Counted from the stretch's first letter, positions 1 to 12,514 are shown. The stretch: 64,000 nucleotides of DNA from Physella acuta (GCF_028476545.1 NW_026731935.1:420001-484000), one strand, 5' to 3'. Numbers and translations: made by a program. Notes: a model not told the origin generated them from the letters alone.

Positions 1-796
1 GATAGGAGATTTTCGTCTGGTCGGGGAGGGGTCGAGTAATCTATGAAAAAGAAGGTGGGGGGGGGGAGTACTTAAACTCACCTGTGCCGCCATAAAAGAT
101 CCTTTGTTCAACTATTGATCTTGTCTGCGCATTTGGAATGAAACCACGACGTTCGTGGTGCATACACATCCCAGGTGACACTATTAAATCAGTCAAAGCT
201 GCAAGCACCGCCCCCAAGTCTCAAGGCCTGCAACTCCTTACAAGTTTTGCACAAAATAGAGTTAAGGGAAATTATTCAATGACCAGCCACATATATCGCT
301 GTTCAGTTTCTTGCACGGCATATTTTTATACATACTTTTTTCATACGTTCAACATTTGATTATATTTTATCATACGATCATTTTTACATAGTGTTATGAT
401 ACGAACATTATGATCACATTTCTATCATATGACCATTTTGCTTATATTTTTAACATACGCCCATTTCATACATAGTTTTATTATATGACCATCAGGCATA
501 GAACGGATGTTCTCCATTATCAAACACTGGACATCGAACAAGCTTTGTTTCTGTTTAACGTGTTTCCCACACATTTTCAGGACAATTAGTTTTAAGAAGG
601 CAAAATATATCAATCATAAAAACTATACCAATCAGAAAAAATATCGGCCTACCAATAAAAAAAATATACACCAATCAGAAAAAAAATATACCAATACGAA
701 AAAAATAATACCAATCGGAACAAAATAGATTACGTCCTGAAAGGCAATTTGAAAATTTAAACGTTTAAAGTAGTTAATGTGACCTGATGTCAACCT
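1..796. other. AT-rich flank, no gene seen
   Basis: No coding sequence is recognised. Around 355-490 there are loose, diverged repeats of a 'catatgaccat'-like motif. Around 600-725 there is an A-rich stretch with repeated 'accaatcagaaa' words. Confidence 0.5.
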
Positions 797-1076
797 TGTT
801 TTAGCAACGTTCTTTAATTTCCGAGTGTCAGAGCCACGTTCTTTAATTTCCGAATGTCAGAACAACGTTCTTTAATATCCGAGTGTCAGAGCAACGTTCT
901 TTAATTTCCGAATGTCAGAACAACGTTCTTTAATTTCCGAGTGTCAGAGCAACGTTCTTTAATTTCCGAATGTCAGAACAATGTTCTTTAATTTCCGAGT
1001 GTCAGAACAACGTTCTTTAAGTTCCGTGTGTCAGAACAACGTTCTTTAATTTCCGAGTGTCAGAGCAACGTTCTTC
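797..1076. repeat. 29-bp minisatellite
   Basis: About nine to ten tandem copies of a unit with the core 'caacgttctttaatttcc', alternating 'gagtgtcagag' and 'gaatgtcagaa' endings, which hints at a two-unit higher-order period of 58 bp. Confidence 0.85.
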
Positions 1077-1216
1077 AAATGACCAGTGACGAGTTTCTTT
1101 TCATTAAGGCATTTACCAACAATACTCGTTTTAAATGCCAATTTAATTTAATATAAATAAAATATTGTATTATACATTTTATTTTAATTTCAGAAAAAAA
1201 AGTTTGTAAAAACACA

Positions 1217-1730
1217 TTGCCAATAGATCCGTATGAATATTCCGTCAGTCAGTCCGCCCGTCCGTCCGTCAGTCTGTTTGTCCGTTCGTCTGTCTGTCTG
1301 TCTGTCGCTCTGTGTATCTGGTTGTCTGTTTTTCTGGCTGGCTGTCGCTCTGTAGCTCTAAGTACTGCTTTTATTAGGTTGACGAAATTTGAGATATAAC
1401 TATTATATTAATTTTGTAGTTTTCTATCAAACCTTGGACTATTTCCAGTAAACGGAAGCGGTATTTTATTCAATTCCGATTTCTAAAAATATACAACTCG
1501 AATGACGCTTAAGTTGGACGAAATTTTACGTGTAAGTACAAGATCGTATGAGCAGGTCTCTTCCAACTTTAGAACTTCTGATGGTGACCGGAACAAAATA
1601 ACTTGAATACTGTTCCAGTTAGGTAGACGAGATTTCATACATAAGTGTAAGATTTCAGAGTCATTTCCGGTGACCGGAAGTACTACTTTACGCTATTTCC
1701 GGTTTTTCAAGGGATAAGAATTTGATGATT
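1217..1730 (+). repeat. Diverged copy of dispersed repeat family with CTGTCTG run and ACCGGAAGT motifs
   Basis: Starts with a GTCCGTC/GTCTGTCTG run. It continues with 'aggttgacgaaattt', 'tttccagtaaacggaag' and 'ggtgaccggaagtactac'. The same order of motifs occurs at 5520-5880, in reverse at 8520-8820, and at 50300-50510, so this is an older member of that family. Confidence 0.6.
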
Positions 1731-1734
1731 TTAT

Positions 1735-2670
1735 ATCGGCAGCACACACCCCACATCTTTAGCTTACGTTAAAAACCTCTACCACCCCCACACACACATT
1801 AAAAACATCTACCATCCCCCCACACACACGTTAAAACATCTACCACCCCTCCCCACACACACGTTAAAAACATCTACCACCACCCCCACACACACGTTAA
1901 AAACATCTACCACCCCCCACACACACGTTAAAACATCTACCATCTCCACACACACGTTAAAAACTTCTACCACCACCCCCACACACACGTTAAAAACATC
2001 TACCATCTCCACACACTCACATGTTAAAAAACATCTACCATCTCCACACAAACATGTTAAAAACATCTACCATCTCCACACACACACACACATTAAAAAC
2101 ATGTACCATCTCCACACACACACACACACACACACGTTAAAACATGTACCATCTCCACACACACACGTTAAAAACATGTACCATCTCCACACACACTCCG
2201 CCACACTAAGAACATTTCCCCACGTCCCGTCAGCTTATTTTAAGTGCATCCCCCACACCAACGGCCTTCTTTAAGTACCCCCCCCCCCTAAATCCCTACA
2301 GCCTAACTTAAGAACCTTCCCCCACTCCACACACACACATGTTAAAAACATCTACCATCTCCACACAAACACGTTAAAAACATCTACCATCTCCACACAC
2401 ACACACACGTTAAAAACATGTACCATCTCCACACACACACACACACGTTAAAAACATGTACCATCTCCACACACACACGTTAAAAACATGTACCATCTCC
2501 ACACACACTCCGCCACACTAAGAACATTTCCCCACGTCCCGTCAGCTTGTTTTAAGGGCATCCCCCACACCAACGGCCTTCTTTAAGTACCCCCCCCTAA
2601 ATCCCTACAGCCTAACTTAAGAACCTTCCCCCACTTCCCACATCAACTCAGCTTACCTTCAGAATCCCTT
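1735..2670. repeat. CACACA-rich minisatellite (about 30-40 bp units)
   Basis: Units carry 'cgttaaaaacatctaccat' followed by 'ctccacacacacac'. A block of some 280 bp (2180-2330 and 2500-2640, 'ccgccacactaagaacatttcc...') appears twice, so part of the array was itself duplicated. Confidence 0.8.
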
Positions 2671-2679
2671 TACCCCACA

Positions 2680-4010
2680 CCCCTACAGCTTACCTTAAGA
2701 ACCTCCCCCACACCTCTAAAGCCTACCTTAAGAACCTCCCCCACACCTCTAAAGCCTACCTTAAGAACCTCCCCCACACCCCTACAGCCTACCTTAAGAA
2801 CCTCCCCCACACCCCTACAGCCTACCTTAAGAACCTCCCCCACACCTCTAAAGCCTACACTAAGAACCTCCCCCACACCCCTACAGCCTACCTTAAGAAC
2901 CTCCCCCACACCCCTTCGGCCTACCTTAAGAACCTCCCCCACACCTCTAAAGCCTACACTAAGAACCTCCCCCACACCCCTAAAGCCTACACTAAGAACC
3001 TCCCCCACACCCCTAAAGCCTACACTAAGAACCTCCCCCACACCCCTAAAGCCTACACTAAGAACCTCCCCCACACCCCTAAAGCCTACACTAAGAACCT
3101 CCCCCACACCCCTACAGCCTACCTTAAGAACCTCCCCCACACCCCTTCGGCCTACCTTAAGAACCTCCCCCACACCTCTAAAGCCTACACTAAGAACCTC
3201 CCCCACACCCCTAAAGCCTACACTAAGAACCTCCCCCACACCTCTAAAGCCTACACTAAGAACCCAGAGTTTCTTCCAGGCATCTCTTCGGGGGGGGGGG
3301 GGGGGCAAAGCCCCCCGAAAATTTTTTACCGCCCCCCCCCCCCCGAACGATATGAAATTTATATAATTTATATAGAAAATATATACTTTTAACAGTGTCC
3401 GCCCCCCCCCGAAGAAAGTTTACCGCCCCCCCCGAAGATTTCAAGTGCCCCCCGGAGAAAAAAGTCTGGAAGAAACACTGTAAGAACCTCCCCCACACCT
3501 CTAAAGCCTACACTAAGAACCTCCCCCACACCCCTAAAGCCTACCTTAAGAACCTCCCCCACACCTCTAAAGCCTACCTTAAGAGCCTCCACACACCTCT
3601 AAAGTCTACCTTAAGAACCTCCACTCACCCCGCCAACTTTCCTAAAGAACCCCCCGCCCCCTCATACCCCTACAACCTTCCTTAAGAACCTCCACTCACC
3701 CTGCCAACGTACCTTAAGAACCTCCCTCACACCTCTAAAGCCTACCTTAAGAACCTCCCCCACACCTCTAAAGCCTACCTTAAGAACCTCCCCCACACAT
3801 CTAAAGCCTACCTTAAGAACCTCCCCCACACATCTAAAGCCTACCTTAAGAACCTCCCCTCACACCTCTAAAGCCTACCTTAAGAACCTCCCCCACACCT
3901 CTAAAGCCTACCTTAAGAACCTCCCCTCACACCTCTAAAGCCTACCTTAAGAACCTCCCCCACACCTCTAAAGCCTACCTTAAGAACCTCCCCCCCCCTC
4001 ATGCCCCACC
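2680..4010. repeat. 33-bp minisatellite, split by a short TIR element
   Basis: Tandem units with the core 'ccttaagaacctcccccac'. The period is 33 bp, so an open frame runs through on the minus strand without being a gene. The array is interrupted at 3265-3480 by a hAT-like short element that duplicated 8 bp of the array (taagaacc). Confidence 0.9.
3265..3480. mobile_element. hAT-like MITE, family 'CAGAGTTTCTTCCAG', 8-bp TSD
   Basis: The 216-bp element begins CAGAGTTTCTTCCAG and ends CTGGAAGAAACACTG, a terminal inverted repeat with one or two mismatches. It is flanked by a perfect 8-bp duplication, taagaacc (3257-3264 and 3481-3488). The interior has several long G or C runs. CAG ends plus 8-bp duplications fit the hAT superfamily. 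It has no coding capacity and would need a transposase in trans. Confidence 0.85.
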
Positions 4011-4859
4011 AGCCTACCATAAGAACCTCCCCGCCCCAACACCCCACCAGTCTACTTTAAGCACCTCACCCCCACCCCAACTTAAGACCCCCCCCCCCCA
4101 ACACACACCCCGTCAGCCTGCCATGAATCCTAACAATCGACCCCCACAACTTTGTGCTTGTAACTGTCAAACACGTCTCACAATCCAGCTTGCCTCTGCT
4201 GGTGATTCCCCCCCTCCCCCACATGTCTTCATAAACCACCCCTCCACCTGTCCCCACCCTCTGACTCATGAGGTGCAAGCATGGACCACAGTGTTTCTTT
4301 TATATTCATAATTTTTTGTGTAAGTTGGCTTTCTATATTTATTACTTTATAGCCATATATTGATTCTATGAAAATCCTTATTCATTACATGCAACTGCCG
4401 AATTACATCATTTGGGATTGATCTAAACCTAAAAAAAATTTAAAATTCTAAAGTACTGAAAAAAAATTCATAAAAAACGTTTTAAATAACAAGCTTTTAT
4501 GTAATAATGCACTAAAAGTAGAAAATAAATGATTTTCTTTAAATCTATAAAAATACACTACTAATTCAAAAAACTAAAAAGAAAATTACTCTTTTTAGTT
4601 ACATATCTATGTTTTGTTCAAAACTTTGATAGAAAATAATTTAATAATTTAGGCTAGTCTCTACGGATATCTTTGATTTAAAAATGTTACAATCATAAGA
4701 CAAATATTATTGTTTTAGTAAACTGACGTTCAACTTGCCGTGCTTGGGAACTAAATATTCTTGCTTTGTGTTCGGAAACGATTCAATCTTTAATTTGGAG
4801 ATCGTAGCGTTAGAAGTGGGTCTAAACTGAATTACAAATTTGCCACAAAATCATAGATA
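4011..4859. other. Non-coding; contains a piece related to the hAT-region sequence at 61110-61500
   Basis: No gene is recognised. Positions about 4440-4620, read on the minus strand, match the sequence around 61140-61198 joined to 61453-61500, including 'tgcattattacataaaagc'. This copy lacks the short element found at 61199-61452 and so serves as an empty site. Confidence 0.55.
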
Positions 4860-5335
4860 GACTGACAGGGGGGCGGACAGCCACACAGACGGTCGCAAAT
4901 ACTGACAGACAGACAAAAAGACAGGCAGACAGACGGACACAAATACTGACAGACAGACAAAAAGACAGCCAGACAGACGGACACAAATATTGACAGACAG
5001 ACAAAAAGACAGGCAGACAGACGGACACAAATACTGACAGACAGACAAAAAGACAGGCAGACAGACGGACACAAATACTGACAGACAGACAAAAAGACAG
5101 CCAGACAGACGGACACAAATACTGACAGACAGACAAAAAGACAGCCAGACAGACGGACACAAATACTGACAGACATACAAAAAGACAGGCAGACAGACGG
5201 ACACAAATACTGACAGACAGACAGAAAGACAGGCAGACAGACGGACACAAATACTGACAGACAAACAGAAAGACAGGCAGACAGACGGACACAAATACTG
5301 ACAGACAGGAAGAAAGACAGGCAGACAGATAGATA
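4860..5335. repeat. 44-bp minisatellite rich in ACAGAC
   Basis: About eleven units with the core 'acaaatactgacagacagac'. All three minus-strand frames stay open because of the repeat composition. These are not protein genes. Confidence 0.9.
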
Positions 5336-5416
5336 GTCAGAAAATTGCATTAGTCTCCAGACAATTTTTTTTGCATCTATAGTAATATTATGTAGATCTC
5401 CGTGTATTTTTACTAA

Positions 5417-6100
5417 TATATACGAAGTATAGAGAAAGTCTTGTAATCGTGCAAAAAAAAAAAAAAAAAAAAAACTCGAGATAATCTCGACGTTTTACAC
5501 CTCACTGATACGGAAAAACATAATTTTGCAATCTTGTCCGTATGTCTGTGTGTCTGTCTGTGTGTGTGTGTGTGTGTCCGTGTGTAAACACGATAACTTG
5601 AGTACCGTTACAGCTAGGTTGATGAAATTTAATATATAAGTATTTTATCAAAATCGTAGATCCGTATCAACTTCTGAGCGATTTCCGATAACCGGAAGTG
5701 GTACTTTTCCTACTTTGAAATTTTCAAAAGCCTATAACTTGAGTACTATTTCAGATAGATTAATGAAATTTCACATGTTAGTAAAAGATCTAATTCTCTA
5801 CCTTCTGTTAAATTTTGAGTAATTTCCGTTGACCGGAAGTAGTAATTTACGCTACTTCCGATTTCTCAAAAAACTAATATAAATTTTTAAAGTACTAATA
5901 ATATTGCGCACTATTATGCACTTTTTTATTTGGCGTTCGCTTGGTGTGCAATTCTTTTGTCTACGAGATTTTATTCTATTTTTAAAACTTTAAGTATTTA
6001 AAATGGATTAAAAATCATGTCTATAGCCCGAGTTCCCATCCCCTGTTATTTTATATAAGAATATTCGAGAAAGTTTAGGGGAGATCACTCCCGGTTTATT
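5417..6100 (+). repeat. Dispersed repeat family A, copy 1
   Basis: Begins with the near-palindromic end 'tacgaagtatagagaaagt', passes a (TG)n/(CTGT)n run at 5533-5583, then 'acgataacttgagtaccgtt' and several 'ataaccggaagtggtac' motifs, and ends near 'cgagaaagtttaggggag'. It matches the reverse complement of 7886-9030, which is longer in its distal half. No protein is recognised. It may be a non-autonomous transposon of unknown superfamily. Confidence 0.7.
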
Positions 6101-6473
6101 TAAAAAGTCACACTAGTTGTGTATAAAAGTGAAATAACTGGTACAAATCAGTCCAACTAATTACATTTAAAAGTGCAACAGTATAAAGTCAACCCCCCCC
6201 TCACCCCCCCCCCCCCCCTCCTGCACACCTCCCCGCCGCTCTTCACATACGTCCAAACCCATACCTAATAAAATGGCTAGAAGATATGCTCTGGCGGTAC
6301 GGCGGTACGTAAAACTATATTGTCTCTATTGTTAACCTGTTGAACAGCTCACATAAGTTTAAATTCCTTGTTTTTAGAGGCCATTCTACATGCTGTTTCC
6401 AAACTAATAAATTAGCCTCAATTGTCCTGGCTAGAAGTTGGGTAAGAAAAAACATGACCAACCATTCGGCAAC
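6101..6473. other. Non-coding, nothing recognised
   Basis: Contains a C-rich run at 6187-6240 and otherwise unique AT-rich sequence. Confidence 0.4.
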
Positions 6474-6611
6474 CAGTGTTTCTTCCAGACTTTTTTCTCC
6501 GGGTGTGCACTTAAAAAATTTCCGAGGGGGGGGGGGGGGGGGCGGACACTGTTAAAATTATATATTTTCTATATAAATTCCATTTCGTTCGGGGGGGGGG
6601 GCGGTAGACTG
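6474..6611. mobile_element. hAT-like MITE, short member of the 'CAGTGTTTCTTCCAG' family
   Basis: The 138-bp element starts CAGTGTTTCTTCCAG and ends GGCGGTAGACTG. A perfect 8-bp duplication, tcggcaac, lies at 6466-6473 and 6612-6619. Internally it has two poly-G runs around a 'ttttctatataaattcc' core that is shared with 3265-3480 and 11043-11476. The right terminus differs from longer members, so this is a variant or shortened form. Confidence 0.8.
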
Positions 6612-6619
6612 TCGGCAAC

Positions 6620-7069
6620 CTGATACGAAAGGTTTTTTTTTAGTTAATAAAATCTTTCATAGATGACAATCAATAATCAATTTGAAGCAACTGCAAGTGA
6701 CCTCATTGATCCACTTGAGCGTCAACTGCACCTGTCTCCAAGTTTACCACCTTTATTTTTATAATGAAAATTGCGTCAAAGGCAAAGCTTTAAAGGTGGA
6801 CATCAATGATTGGATGAAAGTGATGCTCGTCTAGTGAGGAGTCTTCTGATCATTACACTCTGTCTTATCAAGCTAATAGCTAATAGCTTGTACTGTAATT
6901 ACTCTGAAAATACGGACTGAACACACAGCACAAATGAAATAACTAAAATTTCATCTGAAATTTTTAAGCTTTCTAATTTTACAATCTTGGCTTGCGAAAC
7001 ACTGTATCGCCAACAGGTATGAAGTATAACTCGGCCAGCGAGCTGTAAACTGGTTTAGGCCATGTATAT
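6620..7069. other. Non-coding, nothing recognised
   Basis: Unique-looking AT-rich sequence without recognisable coding or RNA genes. Confidence 0.4.
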
Positions 7070-7845
7070 GCTTGATGCCATAAAACATGGCATGATTATC
7101 TTGATGCACTAAAACATGAAATGATTATCTTGATGATGCCCTAAAACATGACATGATTATCTTGATAATGACCTAAAACAATGCATGATTATCTTGACAA
7201 TGCCCTAAAACACGGCATGATTATCTTGATGATGCCCTAAAACATGGCATGATTATCTTGATGATGCCCTCAAACATGGCATGATTATCTTGATGATGCC
7301 CTCAAACATGGCATGATTATCTTGATGATGTCCTAAAACATTGCATGATTATCTTGATAATGCCCTAAAACATGGCATGATTATCTTGATGATGCCCTAA
7401 AACATGGCATGATTATCTTGATGATGTCCTAAAATATGGCATGGTTATCTTGATGATGCACTAAAACATGGCATGATTATCTTGATGATGCACTAAAATA
7501 TGGCATGATTATCTTGATGCACTAAAACATGAAATGATTATCTTGATGATGCCCTAAAACATGGCATGATTATCTTGATGCACTAAAACATGAAATGATT
7601 ATCTTGATGATGCCCTAAAACATGGCATGATTATCTTGATGCACTAAAACATGGCATGGTTATCTTGATGATGCCCTAAAACATGGCATGATTATCTTGA
7701 TGCACTAAAACATGGCATGATTATCTTGATGATGTCCTAAACATGGCATAATTATCTTGATGCACTAAAACATGGCATGATTATCTTGATGATGTCCTAA
7801 AATATGGCATAATTATCTTGATGAACTAAAACTTTCTACATAATT
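7070..7845. repeat. 26/32-bp minisatellite
   Basis: About 25 units with the core 'catgattatcttgatgatg' followed by 'ccctaaaa'. Shorter units lack one 'gatgat' segment. Substitutions are scattered. Confidence 0.9.
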
Positions 7846-7885
7846 AGTCTAATAGCTGCACTACGTATAATCGAATTTAAAATGT

Positions 7886-9030
7886 AATAAATCGGGAGCG
7901 ATCTCCCCTAAACTTTCTCGAATATTCTTTTATAAACAAGTTAATAAAAAGTCTAGTGACAATTTAAGCTCAATTTCCTTAATTAATTTTTTGTGACCGA
8001 ACGAAAGGATATTTTTGAAAACTTTCTTCGGCAATATTGTTCTAAATTATGGCAGGAATCGATTGGAAAATGTTTCAAGTCGTTAAGTGGTCTGGTTGCC
8101 GAGGTATGGGCCAAAAACTGCATTTTTTCGAGATTTTTTGGCTTTTTCCGGGAAATCCAGGAAGGAATTCCGGGAATTTTTTTGGCCCACAATCATCCTC
8201 GGAACTTGCTTAACATATTTGCTTTTGAATCTAGTCCTCGATATTGCTTCGTTGAGGAGGAGATACGACTTAAAGCTGCGGACACACATCGGACACACGT
8301 CCATCCTTGACGAGTTAATAATCGCAATTGTCCGTATGGAAATTGCGCTAAAAAACAGGGGATGGGAACTCGGGATATAGACATGAATTTTAATCCATTT
8401 TAAATACTTAAACTTTTTAAAATAGAATAAAATCTCGTAGAAAAAAGAAGTGCACAAAGTGCCAAATAAAACATGCATAATAGTGCGTAATATTATTTGT
8501 TTTAATTTACATTCGTTTTTTGAGAAATTGGAAATAGCGTAAATTAGTACTTCCAATCAATGGAAATTACTCAAAATTTGACAGAAGGTAGGACATTAGA
8601 TCTTTTACTTACACGTGAAATTTTATTTATCTATCTGAAATAGTACTCCAGTTATAGGCTTTTGAAAAATTCAAAGTAGAAAAAGTACCACTTCCGGTTA
8701 TCGGAAATCGCTCAAAAGTTGATACGGATCTACGATTTTGATAAAATACTTATATATGAAATTTCATCAACCTAGCTGTAACGGTACTCAAGTTATCGTG
8801 TTTACACACAGAATTGCATAGTCCAGTTTTTACGACTCGATAACGCATAAAACGCCAAAATGTTATTATATTTGTATTTATAATTATTGCCTGATTAAAA
8901 TAAGTCCTCTATACTCCGGATGTGATGAAGGACTGAGGAGTAAAACGGTGAAAACTGTCAAAATTTCATGTTATTTTTGTGCACGATTACAATACTTACT
9001 CTATACTTCGTATATACGAGAAAGTAAAAA
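7886..9030 (-). repeat. Dispersed repeat family A, copy 2 (inverted relative to copy 1)
   Basis: Reading on the minus strand, it runs from the palindromic end near 9026 ('tactttctcgtatatacgaa') through 'ttttgacagttttcaccgtt' and the ACCGGAAGT-like motifs to 'cgagaaagtttaggggag' near 7900. At about 1.15 kb it is the longest copy. It contains about 450 bp (7935-8380) absent from copy 1. Open stretches in 7980-8560 show no known domain. Confidence 0.7.
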
Positions 9031-9414
9031 TGCAAGTTTTGAAAGGTTACAATTATAGATGCTTCATCATTGTGCTGGTTTACGGTAACTTTCAAACACA
9101 TGTTACGCGCTTGGAGATTTTCGATTATCTATTAGGAGGGGGGGGGTGAATAGATATCACTATTCGAAGACTCATCTCTGTCGAGATAGAAGGGGGGTAT
9201 ACAATTTTAGTAGTTTTACATTTTATCCTATTATCAAACGTTTTAAAACATACACATGTGTACAAAAATATTTGAGGAACACTAACAGTCTGAAAATTTC
9301 AGTGCTTAATCAGCCAGATAATTTCTGTGCTAATGCCTATTGAAAGTATTAGCTCACTGAGAGGTAGACTATATGAGTTATTTGTAAAGTACAACTCTTT
9401 TTGAGGTATAAGTT
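9031..9414. other. Non-coding, nothing recognised
   Basis: AT-rich with a short poly-G run at 9138-9146. No gene seen. Confidence 0.4.
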
Positions 9415-9675
9415 TAGGCCGTAGTAAGGGGCAGTAGTAAGGGGCAGTAATAAAGGGCACTAGTAAGGGGCAGAAATAAAGGACACTAGTAAGGGGCATA
9501 AGTAGGGACAGTAATAAAGGGCACTAGTAAGGGGCATAAGTAGGGGCAGTAATAAAGGGCACTAGTAAGGGGCAGAAGTAGGGGCAGTAATAAAGGGCAC
9601 TAGTAAGGGGCAGAAGTAGGGGCAGTAATAAAGGGCACTAGTAAGGGGCAGAAGTAGGGGCAGTGGTCAGGGACA
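9415..9675. repeat. 38-bp minisatellite
   Basis: About six to seven units with the core 'agtaataaagggcactagta' followed by one or two 'aggggcagaagt' modules. It appears built from smaller 'agtaaggggc' modules. Confidence 0.85.
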
Positions 9676-10593
9676 ATAATATCACCAGACAATATTACTT
9701 TTATTACACGGGACGAACAGAAGTAATCATACAATTAATAATACAACTAATAATACAATGTATACACGAGAAGCTGTTAGTAACTACAGCAGGAACAAAC
9801 AAATAATACTCTGTGTTTAGCGGCAGTTGTACTGATTTAAAATCTAGTTTAGCAGTTAACTACTCTGTTAAAGTAACAGAAACTAATAGATCATCAGCCT
9901 AGATCCCTCTATAGTTTAGAAAGAAATCGGTGTTTTAAAATAAAAACACGCAAATTCGAGGGGATGTAGGATGAGGCGTGACGACATTTATTGACGATTC
10001 CTTACAATCTAATCTAAAGAAGGATGATATTTTTTAAAAAAGTCTTTGATTTTTATTTATTTTATTTTGAAAAACATTACAGTGATAGACCTCACAAAAA
10101 TAACGAAAATAAAATATCTCACAAAAGTTCAAAAAGTGTAATAACTATGTTCGTACAATAATTATTAGAAACAAATCTCGCAGATACCCAAATGATACAG
10201 TAGGCCTAATGAAATAGCTTACAGGCCTACACATACAGACTGCAGTTTAATATCTTTACAGTTATTTACTGCGCGGATTCTAGTAAACAAGCACAAACAG
10301 ACAAAATATAATGTTAGATCTACATACAACATAAGATTAACACAAGTGTTGGTTGATTCAGAAGTTAGACACAACTCATTTGGAGGGAAAGCATTGGAAA
10401 CACTTGAATATTGTACGAAATTTTTTTCAATCAATCATTTCTTTAGGCCTAATATATTTGGGAGTAGGTCATTACCCCCTGTCGATTATGTATTGACCCT
10501 AACCCTAACACTTAACATAGCCCTAACCGTAAGATAATGTTAGGTTTAGAGGTAAGGCCAGAGGATAAAACGGTTTCGACTAGTTTCTGAGTT
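9676..10593. other. Non-coding, nothing recognised
   Basis: No coding region supported. Short 'accctaaccctaac' words at 10496-10512 precede the following GTTAGGG-bearing array. Confidence 0.4.
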
Positions 10594-11003
10594 AGGGCTA
10601 TGATTTGGGATAGTGTTCGAGTTAGGGCTATGATTTGGGATAGTGTTCGAGTTAGGGATATGATTTGGGATAGTGTTCGAGTTAGGGCTATGATTTGGGA
10701 TAGTGTTCGAGTTAGGGATATGATTTGGGATAGTGTTCGAGTTAGGGATATGATTTGGGATAGTGTTCGAGTTAGGGCTATGATTTGGGATAGTGTTCAA
10801 GTTAGGGCTATGATTTGGGATAGTGTTCGAGTTAGGGCTATGATTTGGGATAGTGTTCGAGTTAGGGCTATGATTTGGGATAGTGTTCGAGTTAGGGCTA
10901 TGATTTGGGATAGTGTTCGAGTTAGGGCTATGATTTGGGATAGTGTTCGAGTTAGGGCTATGATTTGGGATAGTGTTCGAGTTAGGGCTATGATTTGGGA
11001 TAG
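10594..11003. repeat. 30-bp minisatellite containing GTTAGGG
   Basis: About 14 units, each with 'gagttagggctatgatttgg' and 'gatagtgttc'. The period is divisible by three, so long open frames run on both strands; they are not genes. Confidence 0.92.
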
Positions 11004-11042
11004 AACCAAAGCACAAGACCGGGCAATGCTGAAAGGTGAAGC

Positions 11043-11476
11043 ACAAACTTTTTACTCTGGGGGAGCACTTGAAATTTTCGGGGGGGGGGGGGGGTGGAGC
11101 GGACTAAAATTTCCGGGGGGCGGGACACTGTTAAAAGTATATATTTTCTATATAAATTCCAGAGGCGTAGCGACCCTTCCCGGCGCCAGGGTACAAACTT
11201 TTCATTTTGCACCCCCCCCCCCTCAAATTTTCGATTTGCACCCCCCCCCCCCCTCAACCTTTCAATTTATTTTTCCAACCCATTTTGGCGCCCCCTAAGG
11301 TCGGCGCCCGGGGGACACATATCTCCCCCCCCGCCCCCAACCCTCGCTACGCTACTGATAAATTCTATTTCATTGGGAGGGGGTTAGCGGTAGACTTTGG
11401 ACTTTCTTCAAGGGGGAAGGCTCCCCCTTCTCCCCCCCCCCCCCCCGAATTGAGACCCCTGGAAGAAACTACCGTG
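11043..11476. mobile_element. Degraded member of the poly-G MITE family, host of a nested MITE
   Basis: Shares 'ggacactgttaaaa', 'tatattttctatataaattc' and the G-run modules with 3265-3480 and 6474-6611, and ends near 'cctggaagaaacta'. It is interrupted at 11160-11357 by a second short element. Its own target duplication is not evident. Confidence 0.6.
11160..11357. mobile_element. hAT-like MITE, family 'CAGAGGCGTAGCGA', nested, perfect 8-bp TSD
   Basis: The 198-bp element begins CAGAGGCGTAGCGACCC and ends CCCTCGCTACGCTACTG. It is flanked by a perfect 8-bp duplication, ataaattc (11152-11159, 11358-11365). The interior carries C runs and the palindromic 'ggcgcc' words also seen at 57973-58120 and 60780-60830. 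Removing the element and one duplication leaves the uninterrupted sequence found at 6575-6590. Confidence 0.88.
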
Positions 11477-11479
11477 AAG

Positions 11480-12165
11480 CCGTTTGGATGTAAAAATCTC
11501 ACCCCAAAATATTTCTAGAGCCCTTTAAAGTGGTTTCATAAAATGTAATAGTTAGATCTATTGTTATAGTTAATGTTTTACATTAGCTAATTACAACTAC
11601 ATGAAGTGTATTGTGAAAAATAGACAAAAGTTCAAACCATTTCCCTGACTTACTGCTCTACTTAAAAAAGTCTAAAATGGTGCACATAAAGCTTATTTAA
11701 ATAGTTTTGTACTAAGCACTTGCTTCTCTTAATTATTATTTAAATAAAGTATAAAAGAATAACATAGCTATAAATAGGGATTTCTAAAAAATTCAAAACA
11801 TAAATACTAAAAAATTTTTTTTTTAAAATAAGAATTAAACGAACACGGGAAACTATTACAGACATCAAGCTTCCGTCTTTCCTATACTTTGGACAGACTT
11901 GTTAGAAAAGACGTTACACTTTACATAATCTGAGTAAAATGAGTCAAAAGAGTTAAAATGAGTTAAAAGAGTTTTTAAAACTCAATAGCTTCAGGCCTGA
12001 GTCTGGATCTATTTCTGTGTGGTCTATTGTCTCACGATAGTTATTTTGCAATGAAATAGGTTAAATTTTATAAAAAGGAGCGAACAGTTTCATTTTAATT
12101 TAATAAGTCCGTCTCTAAAATTTTTTAAAATAGATCTAGGCCTATATATATCTATATATTAATTA
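11480..12165. other. AT-rich non-coding
   Basis: No gene recognised. Repeated 'gagttaaaa' words occur at about 11933-11975. Confidence 0.4.
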
Positions 12166-12169
12166 GTTT

Positions 12170-12170
12170 C

Positions 12171-12236
<66 letters not shown>

Positions 12237-12260
12237 CCTATATATAGGCCTATATATAGG

Positions 12261-12335
<75 letters not shown>

Positions 12336-12414
12336 TATATACATTTATATGTATATATATATATATATTATATAAAATATACTATATAGGCTTAGGCCTT
12401 TATAATATATATAT

Positions 12415-12474
<60 letters not shown>

Positions 12475-12514
12475 ATATATATATTATAAAGGCCTAAGCC
12501 TATATAGTATATTT

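Noticed and set aside
4822-5350. Three overlapping minus-strand frames rich in Ser-Val-Cys-Leu
   Set aside because: All three frames are open over a 44-bp ACAGAC array, so openness is compositional.
7983-8556. Overlapping short frames on both strands in dispersed repeat copy 2
   Set aside because: No known domain, no frame preference, and the corresponding part is missing from copy 1.
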